From Mesorhizobium sp. (GTDB lineage Bacteria; Pseudomonadota; Alphaproteobacteria; Rhizobiales; Rhizobiaceae), in the NCBI GenBank assembly GCA_022833215.1, contig JAIPUZ010000084.1:62001-126000 (forward strand): a stretch of DNA of 64,000 nt, read 5' to 3'. This document shows, one piece after another, positions 33,755 to 41,662 of the stretch (positions are counted from its first letter, which is position 1; each line of letters starts with the position of its first letter). Position numbers and translations under genes: made by a program. Below the pieces are notes generated by a model. That model was given only the letters and a program-made list of their open reading frames with translations. It had not been told where the DNA came from and did no database searches.

Positions 33755-34900
33755 ATGTTGTTCTGGGTGATTGCCGCTGTCTTGACATTGGGCGCGAGTC
33801 TGGCGGTTCTGCTGCCTCTCGCGGCGCGACCCAAATCCGAATCTTCGGATACGGCGCACGATCTTGAGGTCTATCGCGATCAGTTGTCCGAGCTCGATCG
33901 CGATCTCGACCGCGGACTGATTCAGCCTTCCGAAGCCGAACAGGCCCGCGCCGAGATCGGAAGGCGGATTCTGCGCCTTTCGGCAGCGCGCCAAGCACAG
34001 GCGGGCAGTGAACGATCCTTCGGCCGGCGTCTCATCCCGGTGATCGCGGTCCTCGCCGTGCCGCTCATCAGCTGGGCTGTATATGCCCGCCTCGGCTCTC
34101 CCGACATTCCATCGCAGCCGCTGAGCGAGCGGCTTGCCAGGAACCCGGCGGAAAGCACCGTCGACGAACTTGTCGCCCGCGCCGAATCGCATCTTGCCGT
34201 CAACCCGTCCGACGGCAGGGGCTGGGAAGTTCTGGCGCCTATCTATATGCGCATGCAGCGTTTTTCGGATTCGGCGCGAGCCTATGACAATGCCATAAGG
34301 CTGCTTGGTTCGAATGCGGACCGGCAGTCCGGCCTTGGCGAAGCGCTGGTCAATGCCGCCGGCGGCCGAATTGCCGGGGACGCACGCGCGGCTTTTCAGG
34401 CGGCGCTGGAACATGACCCCTCCAATGCAAAGTCGCAATTCTTCCTCGCCATGGCATCCGCCCAGGATGGGCGAATGGAAGATGCGGTTGCAAGCTGGAC
34501 GCGCATGCGCGACGCTCTCCCGGAAGGTTCGCCATGGCGCGGCGCAGCCGCGCAGGCGCTGGCGCAGGCCGGGCTGGAAACGGCTGGACGCGTCCCCGGA
34601 CCTGTACCCGGACCCGGACAGGAAGAGGTCGAGGCGGCCGCTGAGATGTCGGAGCAGGATCGCGCCGAAATGATCGCCGGCATGGTCGAGCGGCTGGACG
34701 AGCGCCTGCGCAAAAACCCGCAAGACGGTGAGGGCTGGAAGCAGCTTATCCGCTCGCATCTGGTTCTGGGCGATGCAAACAAAGCTCGCGATGCGCTTGC
34801 CCGGGCAGTCGAGGCTCTCGGCGCGGACACCGGGCAGGCGATGGCGATCATCGCTTTCGCTGCATCGAACGGCCTTAAAATGACGGAACAGGCTCAATGA
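33755..34900 (+). CDS. cycH: Cytochrome c maturation protein CcmI/CycH
   Basis: 381 residues: two membrane segments near the N-terminus (about residues 2-24 and 92-111) with a cytoplasmic loop (EVYRDQLSELDRDLDRGLIQ) as in CcmI, then a periplasmic TPR-like domain (about 140-370; RGWEVLAPIYMRMQRFSDSA, GEGWKQLIRSHLVLGDANKA). CcmI holds apocytochrome c for haem attachment by the CcmF/H lyase. It overlaps cycJ by 4 bases (ATGA) and leads the cycHJKL operon. Its name in Rhizobium/Bradyrhizobium is CycH. Confidence 0.93.
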   Translation: MLFWVIAAVLTLGASLAVLLPLAARPKSESSDTAHDLEVYRDQLSELDRDLDRGLIQPSEAEQARAEIGRRILRLSAARQAQAGSERSFGRRLIPVIAVLAVPLISWAVYARLGSPDIPSQPLSERLARNPAESTVDELVARAESHLAVNPSDGRGWEVLAPIYMRMQRFSDSARAYDNAIRLLGSNADRQSGLGEALVNAAGGRIAGDARAAFQAALEHDPSNAKSQFFLAMASAQDGRMEDAVASWTRMRDALPEGSPWRGAAAQALAQAGLETAGRVPGPVPGPGQEEVEAAAEMSEQDRAEMIAGMVERLDERLRKNPQDGEGWKQLIRSHLVLGDANKARDALARAVEALGADTGQAMAIIAFAASNGLKMTEQAQ

Positions 34901-35334
34901 CCCGCAAGCAGAAACGGATAGCTGTCATTTTCGGAGGATTGGCTTTTCTGGGAGCAGCGACAGCGCTGACCTTCGTCGCGCTGGGCCAGAAGGCGTCCTA
35001 CTTCTACATGCCCGGAGACCTCGTCTCGGCCGATGTGCAACCCGGCCAGCGCATCCGTCTTGGCGGTATCGTGGAAAAGGGCTCGATTGCTCGCGGACAG
35101 GACGCGACCGTGACCTTTGCGGTGACCGATACGGCCGAAACCGTTAATGTCAGCTACAAAGGCATCCTGCCGGATCTGTTTCGCGAGGAGCAGGGCGTCA
35201 TCACCGAAGGCTCCTTCGGCCCGGACGGAGGCTTTGTCGCAGACAGCGTACTGGCGAAGCACGACGAGAACTACATGCCCCGGGAGGTTGCGGACAGCCT
35301 GAAGGAAAAGGGTCTCTGGCAACACAATGAATAG
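34897..35334 (+). CDS. cycJ: Haem chaperone CcmE/CycJ
   Basis: 145-residue periplasmic haem carrier anchored by one membrane segment (about residues 9-30). The OB-fold contains YFYMPGDLVSADVQPGQRIR and GGIVEKGSI. The haem-binding His is H122 in VLAKHDENYMP, with the conserved nearby Tyr of HDENY. It receives haem from CcmC and hands it to CcmF. All signature residues are present and length is normal. It overlaps cycH by 4 bases and cycK starts 8 bases after. Confidence 0.95.
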   Translation: MTRKQKRIAVIFGGLAFLGAATALTFVALGQKASYFYMPGDLVSADVQPGQRIRLGGIVEKGSIARGQDATVTFAVTDTAETVNVSYKGILPDLFREEQGVITEGSFGPDGGFVADSVLAKHDENYMPREVADSLKEKGLWQHNE

Positions 35335-35342
35335 GCATCGCC

Positions 35343-37331
35343 ATGGTTGAGATCGGTCACTTCGCTCTCGTTCTGGCCCTGGCCCTGGGGCTGGTGCAGA
35401 TGACGGTTCCGCTGATCGGCGCGCGCCTTCGCGACGAGCGCATGATGGCTGTGGCGGGACCGGTCACACTGGCCGGTTTCGCCTTCACGGCATTGTCCTT
35501 TGCCATATTGACCATGGCCTATGCCCGCTCGGATTTTTCGCTTCAGAATGTGTGGGAGAATTCCCACTCCCTGAAGCCGATGCTCTACAAGATCACCGGC
35601 GTATGGGGAAACCACGAAGGCTCCATGCTTTTATGGGTTCTGATCCTGACGTTCTTCGGGGCGCTTGTGGCCATCTTCGGCAGAAATCTGCCGACAACGC
35701 TGAGGGCGACCGTTCTGGCCGTGCAAGGTTCGGTTGGTGTGGCCTTCTTCCTCTTCATCCTGATCACCTCGAACCCGTTCACGCGCCTTTCTCCCGCGCC
35801 GGTCGAGGGCAGGGACCTCAACCCGATCCTTCAGGATATCGGCCTCGCCATTCACCCGCCGCTGCTTTACCTCGGCTATGTCGGCTTTTCGGTTTCTTTC
35901 GCCTTTTCCGTCGCCGCGCTGATCGAGGGCCGAATCGATGCGGCATGGGCCCGCTGGGTGCGGCCATGGACGCTGGTGGCATGGGTGTTCCTGACTGGCG
36001 GCATCGCCATGGGATCGTACTGGGCCTATTATGAACTGGGCTGGGGCGGCTTCTGGTTCTGGGATCCGGTAGAGAACGCCTCCTTCATGCCCTGGCTGGC
36101 GGGAACCGCCCTGCTGCATTCGGCCATCGTCATGGAAAAGCGATCGGCGCTGAAAATCTGGACGCTGCTTTTGGCGATCCTCACCTTCTCGCTGTCACTG
36201 CTCGGCACCTTCCTCGTACGCTCAGGGGTTCTCACCTCCGTTCACGCCTTCGCCACCGACCCGTCGCGCGGCGTCTTCATCCTGTGCATACTCATGCTGT
36301 TCATCGGCGGCTCGCTGGCGCTGTTTGCGCTGCGTGCCTCCTCGCTGACGCAGGGCGGCCTGTTCCAGCCGATTTCGCGCGAAGGCGCGCTGGTGCTGAA
36401 CAACCTGTTCCTGACCACCGCGACCGCAACGGTCTTTATCGGCACGCTCTACCCCCTGCTCGTCGAAGCGCTTTCCGGCGACAAGATTTCGGTCGGGCCT
36501 CCCTTCTTCAATCTCACCTTCATTCCGCTGATGGTGCCGTTGCTCCTTCTCGTGCCTTTCGGCCCGCTGCTGGCATGGAAGCGCGGAGATGCGCTGGCCG
36601 CCGCCCAGCGGCTGATGTTCGCCTTCGCCGCCGCGCTTGTGGCCGCGATGGTAACGGCCTTCCTGATCGACGGATCGTCTGCAATTGCGGCTTTCGGTGT
36701 CGGGCTCGCCGTCTGGCTGATGATCGGTTCGCTGACGGACCTTGCAGTCAAGGCTGGCCTCGGCAATGTGAAGCCATCTGTTGCCTGGCGGCGCTTCGTC
36801 GGACTGCCGCGTTCGGTTTTCGGTACGGCGCTTGCACATCTCGGCCTCGGCCTGACCGTTCTGGGGCTGGTAGGCGCAATCTGTTTCGGCACCGAAAGCG
36901 TGCTGACGATGAAGCCGGAGCAGATCACCGAGCTTTCCGGCAAGCGGGTGCGTTTCGACAATGTGGTGCCCGTTCAGGGGCCGAACTACACTGACGAGCG
37001 CGCGCATTTCTCCCTGCTCGGTCCGGCCGGCGAGGTCAGGCGCGAAATCTGGTCGTCGCGCCGCTTCTACCCTGTGCGTCAGATGAACACGACCGAGGCG
37101 GGCATCGCCACGCTCGGCTTCAGCCAGCTCTACATCTCGATCGGCGAGACGACGGAGAGCGGGCTTGTCGTGCGCCTGTGGTGGAAACCGTTCGTGACGC
37201 TGATCTGGGGAGGCGGTCTGGTGATGATGGCCGGCGGCACCCTTTCATTGCTCGACCGGCGCCTGAGGGTCGGCGCGCCGGCACGCCGTTCGAGAAAGAG
37301 CGCGGCGAAACCTGCCGTGGAGGCCGCATGA
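35343..37331 (+). CDS. cycK: Cytochrome c haem lyase CcmF/CycK
   Basis: 662-residue multi-spanning inner-membrane protein of the haem lyase. The tryptophan-rich WWD motif, GWGGFWFWDPVENASFMPWL, is at about residues 233-252, with periplasmic His residues around it and in LQDIGLAIHPPLLYLGYVG. About 14 hydrophobic segments can be traced. It reduces haem delivered by CcmE and joins it to CxxCH sites with CcmH and CcmI. It overlaps cycL by 4 bases (ATGA). Confidence 0.96.
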   Translation: MVEIGHFALVLALALGLVQMTVPLIGARLRDERMMAVAGPVTLAGFAFTALSFAILTMAYARSDFSLQNVWENSHSLKPMLYKITGVWGNHEGSMLLWVLILTFFGALVAIFGRNLPTTLRATVLAVQGSVGVAFFLFILITSNPFTRLSPAPVEGRDLNPILQDIGLAIHPPLLYLGYVGFSVSFAFSVAALIEGRIDAAWARWVRPWTLVAWVFLTGGIAMGSYWAYYELGWGGFWFWDPVENASFMPWLAGTALLHSAIVMEKRSALKIWTLLLAILTFSLSLLGTFLVRSGVLTSVHAFATDPSRGVFILCILMLFIGGSLALFALRASSLTQGGLFQPISREGALVLNNLFLTTATATVFIGTLYPLLVEALSGDKISVGPPFFNLTFIPLMVPLLLLVPFGPLLAWKRGDALAAAQRLMFAFAAALVAAMVTAFLIDGSSAIAAFGVGLAVWLMIGSLTDLAVKAGLGNVKPSVAWRRFVGLPRSVFGTALAHLGLGLTVLGLVGAICFGTESVLTMKPEQITELSGKRVRFDNVVPVQGPNYTDERAHFSLLGPAGEVRREIWSSRRFYPVRQMNTTEAGIATLGFSQLYISIGETTESGLVVRLWWKPFVTLIWGGGLVMMAGGTLSLLDRRLRVGAPARRSRKSAAKPAVEAA

Positions 37332-37804
37332 TACGCCGCCTTGCCCTCGCGTTGCTATGCATCGGTTTGTTTGCCGCGCCGGCTGCGCGTGCAGTAACGC
37401 CCGACGAAATGCTGGCCGACCCGGCGCTGGAACAGCGCGCGCGCGGTATCTCTGCCGGCCTGCGCTGTCTCGTCTGTCAGAACCAGTCCATCGACGATTC
37501 CGATGCCGATCTGGCCCGTGACCTGCGCGTCCTTGTGCGCGAGCGTATCGAGGCCGGCGACACCGACCGGCAGGTCATCGACTTCGTCGTTTCCCGCTAC
37601 GGCGAGTTCGTATTGCTGAAGCCGCGTTTCAATGCGCAGACCGTGTTGCTGTGGAGCGCGCCTTTTGTGTTGCTTCTGGCCGGAGGGGCCTTTGTTTTCC
37701 TCGCGTCCAGACGCAAGCGTCCGGTCGAGGTCGCGAAGCTGACGGATGAAGAGCGCGCGGCTCTCGACCAGCTATTGAAACGCGACCAGACTTCTCAACA
37801 TTAA
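37328..37804 (+). CDS. cycL: Apocytochrome c thiol reductant CcmH/CycL
   Basis: 158 residues from the ATG at 37328 that overlaps cycK by 4 bases. Signal peptide (about 1-22), then the redox motif LRCLVCQNQSIDDSDADLAR with C47 and C50, and a C-terminal membrane segment (VLLWSAPFVLLLAGGAFVFL). It keeps the cytochrome CxxCH cysteines reduced and works with CcmF/CcmI in haem ligation. It ends the cycHJKL operon; degP follows 100 bases downstream. Confidence 0.95.
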   Translation: MIRRLALALLCIGLFAAPAARAVTPDEMLADPALEQRARGISAGLRCLVCQNQSIDDSDADLARDLRVLVRERIEAGDTDRQVIDFVVSRYGEFVLLKPRFNAQTVLLWSAPFVLLLAGGAFVFLASRRKRPVEVAKLTDEERAALDQLLKRDQTSQH

Positions 37805-37904
37805 CAAAGTTTCATCAACCGGAAATGGCGCAGTAAGGTCTGGCGTCCTATCTCTGCCTGCGATGATGTTCCTGAGACATCCCGTGCAAGAAGGACCGAG
37901 ATCG

Positions 37905-39437
37905 ATGACCAGCATCTCCAGAATCGTTTCCCGCCGGGGCAGGGGGCTTGCCGCTGCCGCTGCCTCGCTCGCCATTGCCGGCGCTGTCGGTTTCACGGGC
38001 GTAACCGCAGGCACCGCGCCGGTGCTCGCCGAGGCCGTTCGTGTCGAAGCCCCGCAGGTTCCCAGTTTCGCCGATGTGGTGTCCAATGTGACACCGGCAG
38101 TCGTCAGTGTCCGCGTCAAGGCCAGGGTCGACCAGACCGCCGATCGCGGCCCCGGCTTCGGCTTTCCCGACGAAGGCTTCGGCAATCTCCCCCCCGATCA
38201 TCCCATGCGTCGCTTCTTCCGCGAGTTCCGCGGTTTCGGCGACCGCGACGGCGGCCCTCGTTCCGAACGTCGCGGCCCGGCCAAGCCGCGTCCCGTGGCG
38301 CAGGGTTCCGGTTTCTTCATCTCCGAGGACGGCTATGTGGTGACCAACAACCACGTTGTCGATAATGGCACGCAGTTCACCATCGTCACCAATGACGGCA
38401 AGGAACTGGACGCGAAGCTTGTCGGCAAGGACGAGCGCACCGATCTTGCGGTGCTGAAGGTCGATGGCGACACCAAATTCACCTATGTGGATTTCGCCGA
38501 CGATGCGAAGATCCGCGTCGGCGACTGGGTCGTCGCCGTCGGCAATCCGTTCGGCCTTGGCGGCACGGTTACCGCCGGCATCGTTTCGGCACGCGGCCGC
38601 GACATCGGTGCCGGTCCCTATGACGACTTCATCCAGATCGATGCCGCCGTCAATCGCGGCAATTCCGGCGGGCCGGCATTCGACCTCAACGGTCAGGTCG
38701 TGGGCATCAACACCGCCATCTTCTCCCCGTCCGGCGGCAATGTCGGCATTGCCTTCGCCATTCCCGCTTCCACAGCCAAGCAGGTGGTCGACGGGCTTAT
38801 CAGGGATGGCTCGGTCGCTCGCGGCTGGCTCGGTGTTGAAATCCAGCCGGTGACGAAGGAAATCGCGGAATCGCTCGGCCTGAAGGCGGACAAGGGCGCC
38901 ATCGTCGCCAATGCACAGGACGAGAGCCCGGCCAAAAAGGCGGGCATCGTATCCGGCGACGTGATCACGCAGGTGGATGGCAAGGACATTTCGTCTTCCC
39001 GCGATCTGGCGCGTGTCATTGCCGGCTATGCTCCGGGCACTACGGTGGATATGACCGTGTGGCGCGGCGGCAAGTCCGAGAGCGTCAAGGTCGAACTCGG
39101 CAAGCTGCCCGGCAGCGGCACGCAGGCATCTGACGCATCTGGAGATTCCGCGCCTTCGTCCACCGATACGCTGGCCGATCTGGGATTGACCGTAACCACG
39201 GCCGATGATGGCAAGGGCCTCGTCGTCACGGGGGTCGATCCCGACAGCGATGCCGCCGATCGCGGCATCCAGACGGGCGATGTCATCACGGCCGTGAACT
39301 CCGAGGAGGTGGCCAGCGTGAAGGACGTTACCGACGCCATGGACAAGGCCGCCAAGGCCGGCCGCAAGTCGGTTCTGGTCCAGATCAGCCGTGACTCCGC
39401 GAACCGCTTCGTGGCCCTGCCTATAAATCAGGGTTGA
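37905..39437 (+). CDS. degP: Periplasmic serine protease DegP/HtrA
   Basis: 510 residues from the ATG at 37905 (AAGGACCGAG upstream); an earlier ATG at 37863 makes an atypical leader. Signal peptide (about 1-43), then the trypsin-like domain with H150 (VVTNNHVV), D180 (TDLAVLKV) and S254 (GNSGGPAF). Two PDZ domains follow (about 310-400 and 415-500). The LA loop is Arg/Gly/Phe-rich (FFREFRGFGDRDGGPRSERR). It degrades or refolds damaged envelope proteins. It ends at a strong terminator; a two-component system follows, as in the Sinorhizobium order. Confidence 0.95.
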   Translation: MTSISRIVSRRGRGLAAAAASLAIAGAVGFTGVTAGTAPVLAEAVRVEAPQVPSFADVVSNVTPAVVSVRVKARVDQTADRGPGFGFPDEGFGNLPPDHPMRRFFREFRGFGDRDGGPRSERRGPAKPRPVAQGSGFFISEDGYVVTNNHVVDNGTQFTIVTNDGKELDAKLVGKDERTDLAVLKVDGDTKFTYVDFADDAKIRVGDWVVAVGNPFGLGGTVTAGIVSARGRDIGAGPYDDFIQIDAAVNRGNSGGPAFDLNGQVVGINTAIFSPSGGNVGIAFAIPASTAKQVVDGLIRDGSVARGWLGVEIQPVTKEIAESLGLKADKGAIVANAQDESPAKKAGIVSGDVITQVDGKDISSSRDLARVIAGYAPGTTVDMTVWRGGKSESVKVELGKLPGSGTQASDASGDSAPSSTDTLADLGLTVTTADDGKGLVVTGVDPDSDAADRGIQTGDVITAVNSEEVASVKDVTDAMDKAAKAGRKSVLVQISRDSANRFVALPINQG

Positions 39438-39443
39438 CGGGAC

Positions 39444-39484
39444 AAGCCGGCTGCCGCTGCGAAGGCGGCCGGCTTCATTCTTTT
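39444..39484 (+). terminator. Intrinsic terminator of degP
   Basis: AAGCCGGC and GCCGGCTT, each continued by a GCC/GGC pair, form a long stem around an internal loop (39444-39475), followed by CATTCTTTT. It lies 6 bases after the degP stop. Confidence 0.88.
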
Positions 39485-39524
39485 ACATTCAGGCGCGGTT
39501 GCCGGAATCATCTATAGTGATGCG

Positions 39525-40199
39525 ATGAAGATCCTCGTCATTGAAGATGACCGCGAGGCTGCGGACTATCTGGAAAAAGCCTTTTCCGAGGCCGGTCACA
39601 CTGCCCATGTAGCCGGTGACGGCGAAACCGGCTTCGCGCTTGCCGATGCGGGCGACTACGATGTCATGGTGGTGGATCGCATGTTGCCGCGCCGTGACGG
39701 TCTTTCGGTCATTGCCAGCCTGCGTTCGCGCGGCAACACCACGCCTGTCCTTATCCTTTCGGCTTTAGGCGAGGTTGACGACCGTGTGACCGGCCTGCGC
39801 GCCGGTGGCGACGATTATCTCACCAAACCCTATGCCTTCTCGGAGCTTCTGGCCCGCATCGAGGTGTTGAACCGGCGTGCCGGCAGCCGCGAAAGCGAGA
39901 CCGTTTACCGTGTCGGCGATCTCGAGCTCGACCGCCTGTCCCATTCGGTGAAGCGCGCCGGCCAGGAAATCACGCTGCAGCCGCGCGAGTTTCGTTTGCT
40001 CGAATATCTCATGCGCCATGCCGGGCAGGTGGTCACCCGCACCATGCTGCTTGAAAATGTCTGGGATTATCACTTCGATCCGCAGACCAATGTCATCGAC
40101 GTGCATGTCTCGCGCCTGCGCGGCAAGATCGAGAAGGGTTTCGACAAGCCGATTCTGCACACGGTGCGCGGGGCCGGCTACATGCTCAGGCACGGCTGA
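39525..40199 (+). CDS. OmpR-family response regulator
   Basis: 224 residues. Receiver domain with D8-D9, phosphoacceptor D51 (VVDRMLPRRDG) and K101 (DDYLTKPYAF); winged-helix domain with ITLQPREFRLLEYLMRHAGQ, VVTRTMLLENVWDYHFDPQT and VRGAGYMLRHG. VIDVHVSRLRGKIEKGFDKP is typical of the QseB/CusR-like group. It shares a transcript with the kinase whose start is 6 bases downstream. The target genes are not known; its place next to degP suggests envelope stress, but that is inference. Confidence 0.9.
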   Translation: MKILVIEDDREAADYLEKAFSEAGHTAHVAGDGETGFALADAGDYDVMVVDRMLPRRDGLSVIASLRSRGNTTPVLILSALGEVDDRVTGLRAGGDDYLTKPYAFSELLARIEVLNRRAGSRESETVYRVGDLELDRLSHSVKRAGQEITLQPREFRLLEYLMRHAGQVVTRTMLLENVWDYHFDPQTNVIDVHVSRLRGKIEKGFDKPILHTVRGAGYMLRHG

Positions 40200-40205
40200 G
40201 TGCCG

Positions 40206-41657
40206 ATGGCGCTTTCCCTGCCACCGATCATGAAGACGACGGCGGCGCGGCTGTCTGCGCTTTTTCTGCTCCTGTTCGCATTATGCGCCACCCTTCTGGT
40301 CTTCTACATGACCTCGCTTTCCGTGCGCATGCTGGCGACGCAGACGCAGGAAACGATCAACGAAGAGGTTCTCAGCCTTGGACGTGCCTACCAGCGTGGC
40401 GGGCTGCCCACGCTGGTGCGCGTGGTCGAGCAGCGCTCGCGCCAGCCCGGAGCGAACCTTTACCTGCTTGCAGATATCAATGGCCAGATTCTTACAGGAA
40501 ATGTGGAGAGCCTCGAACCTGGCGTGCTGGAGACAGAGGGCTGGACGACGCGGCCCTTCTACTATCGCCGTTATGGCGAGAGCGAGGCCGAACGTCAGCG
40601 GAGCGAGGGCGCGCAGAACGAGACGCAGCGCACGCAACTGCGCAGGCATGACGCGCTGGCGCTGGTCCTGCGTCTTCCAAACCAGATGATCCTGCTGGTC
40701 GGGCGCGATCTGGGCGAGCCGCAGCGGTTCCGCGAGGTGGTCAACCGTTCGCTGATGCTGGCGCTGGGGATGATGGGGCTGGGAGGCATCGTCATCTGGT
40801 TCTTCGTCGGCCGGGCCGCGCTGAAGCGCATAGACGCCATTTCCGCCGCCAGCCGCCGCATCATGGGGGGCGACCTGTCCGGCCGCCTGCCAACGACCGT
40901 TGCTGGCGACGAGTTCGATCGTCTTTCGGAAAACCTCAACGCCATGCTGTCGCGCATCGACACCCTGAACGAGGGGCTCAAGCAGGTTTCCGACAACATT
41001 GCCCACGACCTCAAGACGCCGCTGACGCGCATCCGCAACCGCGCCGAGGCGACGCTGGCCGGCAAGCATAAAACCGCCGACTACCGCGCCGCGCTCGAAG
41101 CCACCATTGCCGAATCGGATCAGCTCATCAAAACGTTCAACGCGATTTTGATGATTTCCCGGCTGGAGGCGGGCTACTCAGCCGAGAGCATGGCCGGGGT
41201 CGATCTTGCGGAGGCCGTCCGCGACGTTGTCGAACTGTACGAACCCCTGGCCGAGGACAGCGGCGTGGTGCTGGAGGCGGAACCCTCGCAATCCGTCATC
41301 ATCGGCGGCAATCGCGAACTCATCGGACAGGCGCTGTCCAACATCGTCGACAACGCCATCAAATATTCGGCCGATGCGACCGGCGAGCCGCGCGTGCGTG
41401 TCCGGCTGGAGCGGGAGGGTTCGGAAATCCGCCTGTCCGTGACCGATAACGGCCACGGCATTCCCGACGAGCAGGATCGCGCCCGCGCCACCGAGCGTTT
41501 CGTGCGGCTGGAAAAGAGCCGTTCGCAACCGGGTTCGGGGCTTGGTCTCAGCCTCGCCGGCGCGGTGATGAAATTTCACGGCGGCAGGCTTGATCTTTTG
41601 CCCGCCGATCCCGGATTATCCGTGGTCATGGTGTTTCCCGACAAGGACAGGTCCTGA
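40206..41657 (+). CDS. Sensor histidine kinase of the degP-linked two-component system
   Basis: 483 residues from the ATG at 40206; a GTG at 40200 abutting the regulator stop is also possible. Two membrane segments (about 16-39 and 184-203) flank a periplasmic domain of about 145 residues. A HAMP domain follows (RIDAISAASRRIMGGDLSGR), then the H-box NIAHDLKTPLTRIRNRAEAT with H267. ATPase boxes: NIVDNAIKYSADATGEPRVR, DNGHGIPDEQ and GSGLGLSLAGAVMKFHGG. It phosphorylates the regulator encoded upstream. Signal unknown. Confidence 0.9.
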   Translation: MALSLPPIMKTTAARLSALFLLLFALCATLLVFYMTSLSVRMLATQTQETINEEVLSLGRAYQRGGLPTLVRVVEQRSRQPGANLYLLADINGQILTGNVESLEPGVLETEGWTTRPFYYRRYGESEAERQRSEGAQNETQRTQLRRHDALALVLRLPNQMILLVGRDLGEPQRFREVVNRSLMLALGMMGLGGIVIWFFVGRAALKRIDAISAASRRIMGGDLSGRLPTTVAGDEFDRLSENLNAMLSRIDTLNEGLKQVSDNIAHDLKTPLTRIRNRAEATLAGKHKTADYRAALEATIAESDQLIKTFNAILMISRLEAGYSAESMAGVDLAEAVRDVVELYEPLAEDSGVVLEAEPSQSVIIGGNRELIGQALSNIVDNAIKYSADATGEPRVRVRLEREGSEIRLSVTDNGHGIPDEQDRARATERFVRLEKSRSQPGSGLGLSLAGAVMKFHGGRLDLLPADPGLSVVMVFPDKDRS

Positions 41658-41662
41658 CCCCT